A DNA stretch of 64,000 nucleotides from Choristoneura fumiferana (GCF_025370935.1 NC_133500.1:9772994-9836993), one strand, 5' to 3'. Positions 44,896 to 54,445 are shown, counted from the first letter of the stretch. Made by a program: numbers and translations. Notes: generated by a model not told the origin, from the sequence alone.

Positions 44896-45654
44896 CTACG
44901 CAACAGAACCTCCGCCATCAACCACTAAACTAGCTGCGTTTAAATTTGGAAACATTTCACTGGCAGCCAGCAAAATCATCCTGGCTACTTCCTCTGGCTC
45001 TATTATTTTCCTATTAGGGACCATCTGAGCCAAAACTTCAAGAGTGTCGTCAAAGTCTTCATCATCAACGTTAATATTTTCCAAGAATCTAGTTCTTGTA
45101 TGCCCCGGTCGCACCGCATTCATTTTGACTCCTTCGGGAGCTAACTCTACCGCACTAGATTTAGTGAATCTCTCTAGAGCATCTGAAATCATGCCTAGCG
45201 CCAGGAAACCTGGTCTAACGCGCATGGGAGCGGCGTACACGTTGACAACATTACCTTTAGTCTTCACTAGATGAGGTAGACATTTTTGGGTCAGTTCGTA
45301 TGGCACACGTAGATTAATGGCGAACAATTCATCGAAACCCTCCATAGTAGCATCGAATAACGATGTAATTCCTATTTTTCCCGCACAGTTCACTAACACA
45401 TCTATCCTTCCAAACGTTTCCACCGTTTTCGTTGCTATTATTTCGCAGCTGTGATTTGCTGTTAAGTCGAGTAGTAGCCATAGAGGTTTCTTTCCTTGAG
45501 CCTTTTCACAGGCCTTGGCGACGTCCTGGAGTCTCGTTTCGTTTCTTCCAATAAGAGTTAACGTTGCACCATGTGCGGCGAATAGTTTGGCCGTCACAGC
45601 ACCGATGCCAGAACTGGCGCCTGTCAAAACAACAACTTTGCCGGTGAAATCCAT
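44896..45654 (-). CDS. SDR-family protein 2, active-site YxxxK lost (252 aa)
   Basis: ATG at 45654 (MDFTGKVVVLTGASSGIG) is chosen because the longer open frame begins at a TTG (45723) and its extra residues have no counterpart in the paralogues. Residues 11-18 are TGASSGIG, D63 is conserved, NCAG is at 89-92 and the structural Asn is at 114. The catalytic positions are A141 (Ser), L153 (Tyr) and S157 (Lys), in VNVYAAPMRVRPGF then LALGMISDALERF. The protein ends NAASLVVDGGGSVA, the family's normal terminus. It is intronless, in the same orientation as gene 1 and 370 bases upstream of it. It is closely similar to genes 1 and 3 throughout, so tandem duplication is clear. Cytosolic by default, with no signal peptide. 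Confidence 0.9.
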   Translation of the reverse strand: MDFTGKVVVLTGASSGIGAVTAKLFAAHGATLTLIGRNETRLQDVAKACEKAQGKKPLWLLLDLTANHSCEIIATKTVETFGRIDVLVNCAGKIGITSLFDATMEGFDELFAINLRVPYELTQKCLPHLVKTKGNVVNVYAAPMRVRPGFLALGMISDALERFTKSSAVELAPEGVKMNAVRPGHTRTRFLENINVDDEDFDDTLEVLAQMVPNRKIIEPEEVARMILLAASEMFPNLNAASLVVDGGGSVA

Positions 45655-45725
45655 CGGTTTACTAAATGAGTACGACGACTTATCATTTAACACATACGTC
45701 TGCCACCAATCGTGTAACAGCAAAC

Positions 45726-45730
45726 ACTGA
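45726..45730 (-). promoter_or_regulatory. TCAGT initiator of SDR gene 2
   Basis: The arthropod initiator pentamer TCAGT (in gtatcagtgtttg) puts a start near 45728, 74 bases before the ATG. No good TATA box is present at -30; only gataag/taaataaat lies there, and a tatata run is about 70 bases up. Confidence 0.35.
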
Positions 45731-46140
45731 TACGACCATTTATTTACACTTATCTTGCGGCCACCGTATCTATATATTTGATAGTTACATCACAGCTTTT
45801 TGTAAAACTCGCATACCACATAATAAGCACAAAACCCAACTTAAGGTCAATGAATCCAAATATAACCACAAGAGATACGTCCATATGAACTAAAACATAA
45901 TCAAGGTCAAACATTATGTTCAAACGACATGATGATGATATGTCCCTGTCATGCCCTTAAACAGGGTTGTAATTAGACCTAAGGTGACTGTACAAAGTGC
46001 AATGATGAAATAAATGAATTGAAATGTTTGACGACCGGATGGACAAGTGGTTAGAGAACCTGACTACGAAGCTTGAAGTCCCAGGCTCGATTACCGGCCG
46101 GGGCATATATTTGTATGAATAATACGAATGTTTGTTCTCG

Positions 46141-46150
46141 GGTCTTGGAT
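46141..46150 (+). repeat. Target-site duplication, left copy
   Basis: ggtcttggat, identical to 49088-49097, immediately before the retrotransposon's TTA/TAA-repeat tail. A direct duplication of SINE sequence made by the LINE insertion. Confidence 0.95.
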
Positions 46151-49087
46151 TATTATTATTATTATTATTATCGTACGGCCTTTCAAAGATACAAGTCCTG
46201 CGTTTCTTATAAAACTAAATCTAAATTATTTAGCCAGTCTATAGCCTCCCCAGAGCATCTGTTAAGCCCCCTGAAGCCGCCAGCAAAACGTCGGTTGGGG
46301 CACTCCTCCACGATGTGGTAGGCTGTTTGCTGCGGAGCGCCGCAGTCACACGCTGGAGAGTCTTTAAGGCCCCACTTGTGCAGGCAGTAGTTGCAGCGGG
46401 CGACACCCGAGCGGATGCGGTTCAGCGTCGTCCAGTTCTTACGACTGGCTTTGAAGCCAGGTAGCCGGGCAAACGGGTTCTCCACAAGGACACCCGCTGA
46501 GCATTCCTGGGACTGCCAGTCGGCTGACCAGGCAGCCCGGATATTGAGAGGTTGGCGGATGACGGGATCTGACCAGAGCGGCTTACGCGAGGAGAGTCGC
46601 TGCGGTATATGTTTGTCCAGGGTTCTAGTAATCGGCAACCTGTGCGGGAGTTGGGTACCGATCGCTTTACCCCATTCTGCCGCCGCTGCCTGTGTGCGCC
46701 TCAGGTGCGGAGGGGCTATGTTAGCCAGCACGGAGAGCCAGGGAGCTGGAGTGGGACGCAATGTCCCCGTGACTATCCGCATTGCCCGGTTCAGCTGAAC
46801 GTCGACCTTGCCTGTATGAGCGCTCCGATACCACACCGGGGCACAGTATTCTGCGGTGGGGTATACCAGGGCCAGGGCGGAAGTCCGCAAGACATCAGCG
46901 CGAGCACCCCACGTAGTCCCAGCCAGACGTCCTATCAGGTTCACTCGGGTTTTCACCTTCTGCGCGGAGGCCTCCAGATGTGCACGAAAAGTAAGCGACC
47001 TATCTAAAGTGATACCCAGGTATTTAGGAGTAAAATTATGCCGCACCCTTTCCCCGCCAAAGAGCACGTTCAACTCCCTATCAGCCATGCAGTTGGTAAG
47101 ATGGAAAGCGGTGACCTCCGACTTGGATGGGTTTGGGCAAAGTCGCCATCGCTTATAATATGAGCTCAGGACGTCGAGGTCGTCGGTGAGAACATCATCA
47201 CCCTCCTGAAACTTCCTACCCTGACATGCCAAAGCCAGATCGTCAGCATATACAAACTTTTCGGCTCTCGTAGCAGGCATATCGCTTGTGTAGACGTTGA
47301 AAAACAGTGGAGCCAACACTGAGCCCTGGGGCAGTCCGTTTTTTATCAGTTTGAAGCCGCTCTCTACCGCTCCAAGCATCACTTTAATCAAGCGAGGGCC
47401 AAGCATGCTTTTAACTAATTTAAGGACCCTCTTGCATGGCGCTATATCGATCAACTTGTGAAGCAGACCGTCCACCCAAACAGTATCGTAGGCTGCCTTA
47501 AGGTCGACAAAGGCAGAAAATGTTTTAAGACCATTCTGGAATCCGGCTTCGATATAAGATGTTAGCGCCAGAACCTGGTCCGCGCAACATCGGCCCGCCC
47601 TGAACCCAGCCTGCTCCGCGGGAATATGGGGGTTGACAATTGGGTACAATCTGTTATACAGCAAGCGCTCCAACAGTTTGTACGTGACGCTCAACAGTGA
47701 GATGGGTCTATAACTCGCAGGGTCGTTAGCTGGTTTTCCTGGCTTTAAGATAGCTATCACTTTGGCCCTCATTAGGATCGGTGGTAAAATACCAGTTTCG
47801 AGGATGTTGTTAAAAAAGTTTGTTAGCCATCTCTTAGCCCGTTTTCCGAGGTTGACCAGGAATTCAGGGTATATATCATCCATGCCTGCTGCTTTACCGC
47901 TCCTGATTGAACGCAGGGCAGACTCCAGATCGAGGGCAGTGAATGGGGCACCAAGGGACTCGTGCTGCGAGAGTTTCCCAACCTTTTCCGTATTACTCTT
48001 GCGGATTGATTTAGTGAACGCCCTGTCCAAGGAACCGCTCTTCGTGAGTTGCTGCAGGCGCCTAGCGATTTCTTCCGGCCGCACCGCGTTCTCCACTGTC
48101 GCAGGTGCCGAAGCACCTCCCAATTTGCGGAGCAGAGTCCAACTCCTTCTACTGGAGTGCGTGAAATCGAGGCCCTCCATGTTTTCTACCCATTTCTGTC
48201 GGCGGGACTCGTCTAGCGCGTTCAGGACGGCGTGGCCTGCCTCTGGCTTGTTGGTGCTCAGATACTCCTGGTACGCCTCCTCCACGTCAGCATTCCATCC
48301 GGGGGTGTACTCCTTACGGCATCCCCTAGGAACGTGGCGATTAGCGGCAGCGAGCAGCACTCGGCAGAACCGACCATAGTTTTCTGTAGTAGGTTTAATC
48401 CAGCGGATCGTAGAATCTACCTGCAATCCATAAGAGGCCCAGTCAGCACTGGAGAAATTCCAGCGAGCTTTAGGCACTAACCTCACCAGAGGGACTTCAA
48501 GGCCGATCGTGATGCATGCTGGTCGGTGCTGGCTCCTCGGAAAGTTACCTAGAATCGTACGAGCCGCAGGCACAGGGTATCCGCGCTGATCGGTCGACAC
48601 AAAACAGAGATCGGGGTTTGTGTCGCGTTGCCACCGCGCAGAGCGAAAGGATCCTTTGTCCTTCGGGTCAAACACGAGTTGAAGTCTTTCCTGCTCCGCC
48701 CAGTCAGACAGAATAACACCATTAGTGTCGCTGGCTACGTAGCCCCAGGATGGGTGGTGGCAATTGAAGTCGCCGACATACACGCAAGGATGGGGTTGTG
48801 TGTGTAGAGGAGAGCTTGGAAACACATTATTAGGAGGCTTATAGACCGACACAATGGTTATATTTGAAATTTTAAATGTTATTACTTCTAAGCCATCAGT
48901 ACTACTTATATCGATAACTGAGAAGTCAACTAAAGTCGATTTTGAATACACTGCCGACCCATAAATGGGCGACAGTGTATATGCCAAAAGGTTAAATCCG
49001 GGAATGGTGGCCCGTTGGTCCAGCTTACTAATATTGTCGATGTGATGTTCTTGGAGAACTATCACATCGATGTCATTGTCACTTGCC
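46151..49087 (-). mobile_element. 5'-truncated non-LTR retrotransposon (EN-RT type)
   Basis: Lies between the two copies of the 10-bp duplication. On the minus strand it starts inside the endonuclease domain, runs through reverse transcriptase and a Cys/His C-terminus, and stops at 46207. The 3' end is only about 56 bases from the stop and closes with a TAA-type trinucleotide run (46151-46171). Lack of LTRs, 5' truncation and a variable-length target duplication fit target-primed reverse transcription. By motif it belongs to the APE-endonuclease LINE group (jockey/CR1-like); the clade is not certain. Confidence 0.92.
46207..49086 (-). CDS. Endonuclease/reverse transcriptase, N-terminally truncated (959 codons)
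   Basis: The frame is open from the 5' junction, reading ASDNDIDVIVLQEHHI; there is no native start, since the N-terminus of the endonuclease was lost. Numbering from the V of VIVLQE, the APE-type endonuclease shows GDFNCHHPSWG at about 98-108, NPDLCFV near 150 and a late SQHRP at 178-182. RT motifs follow: GKAAGMDD (390s), SYRPISLL (451-458), EQAGFRAGRCC (480s), motif A FVDLKAAYDTVW (519-530), GLPQGSVLAP (578-587), catalytic YADD (606-609) and YLGITLD (682-688). The C-terminus has a CNYC...CDCG...H...C cluster typical of jockey-like elements. No internal stops or frameshifts, so the copy is young. It cannot be autonomous as it stands. Confidence 0.92.
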   Translation of the reverse strand, partial: ASDNDIDVIVLQEHHIDNISKLDQRATIPGFNLLAYTLSPIYGSAVYSKSTLVDFSVIDISSTDGLEVITFKISNITIVSVYKPPNNVFPSSPLHTQPHPCVYVGDFNCHHPSWGYVASDTNGVILSDWAEQERLQLVFDPKDKGSFRSARWQRDTNPDLCFVSTDQRGYPVPAARTILGNFPRSQHRPACITIGLEVPLVRLVPKARWNFSSADWASYGLQVDSTIRWIKPTTENYGRFCRVLLAAANRHVPRGCRKEYTPGWNADVEEAYQEYLSTNKPEAGHAVLNALDESRRQKWVENMEGLDFTHSSRRSWTLLRKLGGASAPATVENAVRPEEIARRLQQLTKSGSLDRAFTKSIRKSNTEKVGKLSQHESLGAPFTALDLESALRSIRSGKAAGMDDIYPEFLVNLGKRAKRWLTNFFNNILETGILPPILMRAKVIAILKPGKPANDPASYRPISLLSVTYKLLERLLYNRLYPIVNPHIPAEQAGFRAGRCCADQVLALTSYIEAGFQNGLKTFSAFVDLKAAYDTVWVDGLLHKLIDIAPCKRVLKLVKSMLGPRLIKVMLGAVESGFKLIKNGLPQGSVLAPLFFNVYTSDMPATRAEKFVYADDLALACQGRKFQEGDDVLTDDLDVLSSYYKRWRLCPNPSKSEVTAFHLTNCMADRELNVLFGGERVRHNFTPKYLGITLDRSLTFRAHLEASAQKVKTRVNLIGRLAGTTWGARADVLRTSALALVYPTAEYCAPVWYRSAHTGKVDVQLNRAMRIVTGTLRPTPAPWLSVLANIAPPHLRRTQAAAAEWGKAIGTQLPHRLPITRTLDKHIPQRLSSRKPLWSDPVIRQPLNIRAAWSADWQSQECSAGVLVENPFARLPGFKASRKNWTTLNRIRSGVARCNYCLHKWGLKDSPACDCGAPQQTAYHIVEECPNRRFAGGFRGLNRCSGEAIDWLNNLDLVL

Positions 49088-49097
49088 GGTCTTGGAT
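49088..49097 (+). repeat. Target-site duplication, right copy
   Basis: ggtcttggat, identical to 46141-46150. The SINE body continues without a gap immediately after it. Confidence 0.95.
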
Positions 49098-49399
49098 GTT
49101 TAATATGTATTTAAATATGTATTTATCTATATAAGTATGTTTATCCGTTGCCTAGTATCAAACATACTTTAACTACACAAGTGTCGTTAAATGTGCAGGT
49201 AAATAAAGAATGCATGTGACAATTGTTGCTGTTTAATTATAGTTAGTAACACAGTACATTCATAACGAGTTTTCCTTGTGTTAAGTTATATTTAAACAAC
49301 AATTATGTCATTATTATAAATAGCAGTCCGTTTTTTAAGATAACAAGTTGAATTTCCACATTTGTACATCAGAAAGTGTCACAACCAAATAAAATACTT

Positions 49400-50164
49400 T
49401 CAAAATTGCGATGCTGAGCCGTCAACGATCAAATTAGAGGAATTCAAATTAGGTAAAGTGTCACTGGCAGTAAACAATATCATTTTCGCTATCTCCTCGG
49501 GTTCAATAACAGATCTGTTGGGAAGTGTCTTCGCGAGTAGATCATAGGTATCATTCATCGTTTCCTCGTCGAAGTTAATATTAGAGAAGTAGTTAGTTCT
49601 CGTGATTCCCGGTCTCACCGCATTCATTCTGACACCTTCGGTCGCTAGTTCTATTGCACTAGCTTTAGTGAACCTTTCCAATGCATCCCTGATCATAGCG
49701 CAGGGCATGATCCCAGGCCGCGTTCTCATGGGTGCACTGAACACATTCACGATGTTGCCTTTGGTTTTTACTAGATACCGTAAACATTGTTGCGTGAGAT
49801 TGTAAGGTACACGTAGATTCAAAGCGATTAACTCATCGAAGATGACCATTGAATTGTCGAAAAGCGACGTGCAGCATAGCTTCCCCGCGCAGTTGATTAA
49901 CACATCGATTCGGCCGAACGTTTCAACTGTTTTCCTAACGATTTCCTCACAGCTGTTCGGTGCTGTCAGATCCAAGAGTAGACACAGGGGTTTGTTGCCT
50001 TTGGCTTCTTCACAGGCTTTTGCCGTAGCGAGTAGTTTTGTCTCGTTTCTTCCTATGATTGTAAGTAAGGCTCCGTGAGCGGCGAAGAGTTTGGCGGTAG
50101 CAGCACCGATGCCAGAGCTGGCGCCGGTGGTAATAACGACTTTGCCAGTGAAGTCTAAGTCCAT
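49400..50164 (-). CDS. SDR-family protein 3, catalytic Tyr and Lys lost (254 aa)
   Basis: ATG at 50164 (context gccATGG) gives MDLDFTGKVVITTGASSGIG. The open frame extends upstream only to a GTG at 50185. The cofactor loop is at residues 13-20, D65 is conserved, NCAG is at 91-94 and the structural Asn is in ALNLRVPYN at 116. It keeps a Ser at the catalytic Ser position (S143, VNVFSAPMRTRPG), but Tyr is C155 and Lys is R159 (IMPCAMIRDALERF). The C-terminus reads NSSNLIVDGSASQF. Intronless, same strand as genes 1 and 2, from which it is now separated by 3.7 kb containing a SINE and a LINE. Probably the least changed of the three at the active site, but still without the proton donor. Confidence 0.9.
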   Translation of the reverse strand: MDLDFTGKVVITTGASSGIGAATAKLFAAHGALLTIIGRNETKLLATAKACEEAKGNKPLCLLLDLTAPNSCEEIVRKTVETFGRIDVLINCAGKLCCTSLFDNSMVIFDELIALNLRVPYNLTQQCLRYLVKTKGNIVNVFSAPMRTRPGIMPCAMIRDALERFTKASAIELATEGVRMNAVRPGITRTNYFSNINFDEETMNDTYDLLAKTLPNRSVIEPEEIAKMILFTASDTLPNLNSSNLIVDGSASQF

Positions 50165-50193
50165 GGCGTGACTGCCGCGGTTCACACCTCGCG

Positions 50194-50232
50194 ACTGACT
50201 GTCTGTCCGTCGACAAAGTCAAGGTTATTAAG
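50194..50232 (-). promoter_or_regulatory. Putative core promoter of SDR gene 3
   Basis: On the minus strand a TCAGT initiator (50198-50194, in gacagtcagtcgcg) lies about 30 bases downstream of a TATA-like cttaataa (50232-50225). A start near 50196 would leave a leader of about 32 bases before the ATG. Motif-based inference. Confidence 0.4.
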
Positions 50233-50381
50233 TTGTATTTTCCTCTCCGAGCGTCAACTCGGACCGGTTTGGCAATTCATGTCCGATGCGTTAGCGATCA
50301 AGTGGCGGGCGTTCTGCCGAGTCACGGTGATTACCCAATTACCTTACTACATGTATTTTATCTTTACTATACTTTAACAAG

Positions 50382-50535
50382 CCTACACCCGCGACTACGC
50401 TTGAATTATTAGGTCTTGAAGTCGAATAAAACTTTATGGATTTTACTCTAAAGTCCCGTAGCAATTGCCAAACGAACAAAAAACACCTGTGAAATAAACA
50501 CACAAACTTTCTCGTTTATAATACCTATTAGTATG
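50382..50535 (+). repeat. Dispersed repeat ctagc...tttcgcattt, decayed copy
   Basis: Shares the plan cctacacccgcgactacgct ... acacacaaactttctcgttt ataatacctattagtatgat with 1704-1919. Much diverged in the middle. Confidence 0.5.
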
Positions 50536-51706
50536 ATAATCACACATCTAACTGACGTCAGATTTATCTGTTTAATGTATGGCGTTATAATTCGGCGAAA
50601 CTGTAAATAAAGGATAATGTTCTATTTAAGGAAACATTGGGCAACACTTGGTAACATCCGGCTTATGTTTTTAATCCTCGACGGGCATGATTTGCAATTA
50701 GCGGGATATCTTGCCAGTACGTCTGCACCTACAATGACCACGCAAATTTATTTTTCTAATATCGCTATCAGTAACCCAATGAGATGCACTGTGTGATCGC
50801 AACTTTGACATTTCATTATGAAACGTTTCACAATGTTCTTTTTCGTACTGCAAAAGGCGGGAATTAAAATAAATAAAAAACTTTACCGGTATATTATCTA
50901 ATGGCCAACAGCCATTCTATATTTAATTTATTTAATTATTGTTAAATCGACTTTATAGATTAATTAAAATATGTTTACATAAACAATTATTGAATAATGA
51001 ATACAGTTTTTTTTACAGTTTTACAGTTATTATTAAACATTAATATTTTAACATTATTTAATTTTATCATTTTTATTAGGTACTAAAGATAAGTTAACAT
51101 TTCGTATAGCTAAATTGAATCGTCATAACTGAAAACAGGGATTGATGTGACACCGCTTTAATTTTAGCGATATTGCTAATGGATAAGCTCCTTAGAGTGC
51201 AGTTTGTAAAAATGCCAAAAGCATCCGGGATTCAAATAGTATTTTCAAAAACAATAAATTTCAAACAAAGTAAACAAAATTGCATTGTTCCACAATCGCG
51301 CATTCCAGAGCATCATAATGCAATATATCAGTTAGACCCATGATCGCATATCGGCAGCTATTCTTCGGGAATCTAATATTTTCTGCAGTCGCCCGTGTCA
51401 AAGCATCTTATCTCGTATTTCCAGCGTACCGAACTGCAATAAATCAGGATTTATTCGAAACAGAATAGTCCGATGACAGCTCTTCCACAATTTATTGACA
51501 GATTTATTCCTGATTTCTCCTTTTCCGTTCGCCTCTATTATGTTTTATTAAATTATGTCCCGGCGGACGAATTGGAGAGAACGAAAAGCAGGAAAATTAA
51601 GTGTCATGGCTGTTTGTCGTCGGGATCCGATTTTTGGACAGTGTAAATATTGTGACCCTGGAGACCACAGTTAATAATAAGTTGTTAAAAAAAAAAAAAA
51701 ACATTT
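50536..51706. other. No gene recognised
   Basis: AT-rich flank of SDR gene 3 with no credible frame or repeat. Around 51300-51500 there is no similarity to other parts of the window that I can see. Confidence 0.4.
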
Positions 51707-51900
51707 TTGATTGTCATCTAAACTACATTTCCGTTCCAAATTTCAAATTGATGCCTTAACCATTGAAGAGTTCCTTCCTGCGGAGACGACCCTTGCTGGA
51801 CCGTCCAGGACGTCACTGCCAGATTATTGTATTGTCACCAGGTTTACATAAGTATGCCAAATTTCAAGTCAATACGGCTACTGAAAGAGGATCAAATTTA
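51707..51900 (-). repeat. Dispersed repeat with tccgcaggacgga motif, reverse copy
   Basis: Reverse landmarks are gattgtcatctaaactacat, ttccttcctgcggagacgac, tggaccgtccaggacgtcac and ccaaatttcaagtcaatacg. Preceded by a poly(A) tract at 51686-51701. Confidence 0.6.
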
Positions 51901-52897
51901 GCTTCATAAAAGCTAGTGAAAACGAGTGTGAGGAACGGAACGTTAATGTGACAATTGTCTTCTCGTCCCTCGCTCACTCTGGAATTTTTTTATAGTGCAA
52001 TGAATAAAAACCATTAATTAATTAACGCGGTTTCAATTTTCTCATCAAATCAAAAAATAACCTTTTTTGCTGACGATAATTAAACACACACACATACTCA
52101 CTCACTTACACTTTATCTAAAGATTTATATAACACTAATGTTCGAATTAAAGTTTTTTCTACTTTTTTCAATATGTATTTAGCTGCATGTCTACTAGATC
52201 TAGATATAGAGGAGCGGGACCTCCTGGCACAAGTATTTCTATACTTAAAAGGAAGTCCCAACCTTGATACTATAATTGTAAACACTAAAGAATGCAATAA
52301 AATATTTTCATTTTCATTTTCATAATTAACTGATGATGATGGTTTTCGAGCTATAAGAAATTATAATACAAGAAATTTTACCTTGACGACTGTGACTGTG
52401 AGACCTTCACAATTTGTAAACCAGAAAATATTTAAAGGTGTGGGATTACTAATTACGTTGATAAAGAAAAACATTATCTTGTAACTATTGATAAAGGTAT
52501 TTACACGATGATATTAAGGATAATAGTAAATACCGTAAAATCATTTGCCGATAAATGTATAATAGTCAGTACGTGGTTTATTTGCTAGTCTAGTGTATAA
52601 TATAAATTGCAATACAGGCTACGTAAAAATATTATGCCACCTGCAGCAAAAACAGGTGTGATTAAAAGAGAGGTGATAGAAATCTATTTTAATAAAATGG
52701 CACCAGTAGATGGTGTTTATTATATCTTAGGTACACATGTTACAATAAATGATAGCGATCTTATTTATTGGGTCTAACTGGATTGGGATCCTGGATGATT
52801 GAAAGGTGATGGCGGATGAAGAGTGGTTAAAGACGTTGTTGAACAAGGTAGCCAAGAGACACCAACTCCGAGTTAATTCTTCGTTCGCATCCTCCTA
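51901..52897. other. No gene recognised
   Basis: AT-rich, with short spurious frames. Contains a short CA-rich run near 52084-52100. Confidence 0.4.
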
Positions 52898-53045
52898 TTT
52901 CAAATTCAAATCATTTATTCAGTAAATAGGCCGCAATGGGCACTTTTACACGTCATTTTTTTAAACTACTAGCGCTTTCGGAAAGACTATCATTGCCAAG
53001 AAGAATGCACCGCAAGAAACTTGGCAGAAAGTTATTTTTTCATAA
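52898..53045 (+). repeat. Dispersed repeat ttcaaattcaaatcatttat
   Basis: tttcaaattcaaatcattta ttcagtaaataggccgc, then actactagcgctttcggaaa gactatcattgccaagaaga atgcaccgcaagaaacttgg cag. A diverged relative lies at 11358-11510. I recognise it as a frequent moth LINE/SINE terminus. Confidence 0.5.
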
Positions 53046-53607
53046 AAAAATAATTACAAATAAAATACTTAAAAAACTACAGTATACAATTGAAGAAACA
53101 GTAAACAAAAAAAAAATTAGTTGGCTTGCGGTCTCATGTTGGCATGCAAAGTCAGGAAAGGCATCGCATTCATTCCTGACACTGACGATGATGTACTCGT
53201 ATAGTGACTAAACTACACCAAACTCAACAATGATGGATGCTTTTTCTTTATAATATATTTATAATTGCACTTCTGCAATTATACTTGTTTTCAGACTGAA
53301 AAACAACTACTGGAGTCATTAGATATCATATTATAACACTGCCTGATAACATACAAGAACCTTGAAAGTCGATAACTTCGACACGGAATGATAACGCCAA
53401 TACCGACAAAACAGAACATAACGCCAGTATATTAACTAAAACTGTAACAAACGGTCGTACATTTTGTGATTCGTTTCAAATTGTATCCCAGAAAAGCGAA
53501 AACAAAAACAAATGTAGATAAATCAAAATAAGAAAAAGAATTTGTAGCTGATACAACTAATGAAATAAACGTTACTTCCATTCAAGTTGAAGATAAAACA
53601 AAATGTA

Positions 53608-54015
53608 TTAGATTTCACAAACAATCGGTGCAGTGAGTGCTAAACTGTTTGCTGCCAATGGCGCGCTGCCCTGCCTCGTCGGTCGCAACGAAGCGAAGCT
53701 CATGCAAACAGCAAACGAGTGTCAAGCAAAAAAGGGATTGGTGCCCCTGTGTCTATTACTAGATTTAATACGGCCAGGAAACTGCGAGATAGTCATACGC
53801 AAAACAGCTGAAATTTACGGAAAGGTTGACGTTTTATTGAACTGTGCCGGTCAGTTAAAAATGTCTTCAATGATCGACGAATGCATGGAAACTTTCGACG
53901 AGTTGATGGAGCTTCATATACGAGTGCTGTACCACTTGACACAACTAGCCCAAAGGGAACGTAGTTAACGTTGGATTGTCTACCGTGAGGCGATGTCGCC
54001 CAGGATTCTTTAGAC
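53608..54015 (+). pseudogene. Broken fourth SDR copy, opposite strand
   Basis: Starts with LDFTN (53608-53622). It then skips the dozen residues that should hold the cofactor loop and resumes in another frame with IGAVSAKLFAANGA (from 53624). The frame continues through GRNEAKL, LCLLLDL, KVDVLLNCAGQL and YHLTQ. A second deletion removes the segment before KGNVVNV, which continues in a shifted frame (from 53952) as KGNVVNVGLSTVRRCRPGFF before similarity is lost near 54015. The NAD(P) loop, active site and C-terminal third are absent, so no functional enzyme can be made. It points the opposite way to the other three, so it was moved by inversion or dispersed duplication. Confidence 0.85.
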
Positions 54016-54445
54016 AGAAGTGGACGACTTTGAGTTGAATGTCGCAGTGACTAAAATCGATTAAAGTAGTGAAATGTGCTATATGGCACAGTAAAAAAAT
54101 TAAGACAATAAAATATATGGAATAAAGAGTATAAAGTATGAAAATAAAAAGTTTTATTTTTCTGTAACCTCCGTAAATAACAAAACGCTTGTAGTATGTA
54201 GTATTGCAGAGATATGAAAATTGATTTTGACTTAAGTAGAGAATTTGAAATGTAACAAAAACTAGTTGTAAATCAAACACGTTAGTCATCACTGCATATT
54301 TGTTGCTATATATAGATAATCTTTGACTGCGAAGAGTCAAGGAGTTTCTTAAACGCAAGATAATTTAAAAACTTAAGTTTTTTTTTAAATAAACTGTCCC
54401 GTGATTGACCCGTATCTGCAGATGAGGCCAAAGGTGTATCTCACT
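54016..54445. other. No gene recognised
   Basis: A 137-codon minus-strand frame (53945-54358) overlaps the pseudogene end but is phenylalanine/tyrosine-rich without a domain, and is treated as chance. Confidence 0.4.

Larger units (their letters stand above)
46030..49159 (+). mobile_element. tRNA-derived SINE (family B) split by a LINE
   Basis: The head and first body part (46030-46150) read gacgaccggatggacaagtg through ctcgattaccggccggggca to ggtcttggat. The body resumes at 49098 with gtttaatatgtatttaaata and continues to about 49159 (gttgcctagtatc), where it departs from the 2790-3040 copy, so its 3' end is missing. The intervening 2937 bases are the retrotransposon. The SINE lies between SDR genes 2 and 3. 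Confidence 0.9.

Noticed and set aside
45655..45723. Longer N-terminus for SDR protein 2
   Set aside because: It would start at TTG, lies almost on the predicted transcription start, and has no match in the paralogues.
46391..48716. Plus-strand frames of up to 205 codons across the retrotransposon
   Set aside because: They are antisense shadows of the reverse-transcriptase frame.
43722..50164. Horizontal transfer from bacteria as the source of the intronless SDRs
   Set aside because: Single-exon SDR arrays are common in insects, the copies have insect-type promoter motifs, and nothing in base composition or neighbours is bacterial.
50165..50185. Longer N-terminus for SDR protein 3
   Set aside because: It would start at GTG; the ATG at 50164 has a good context and aligns with the other copies.
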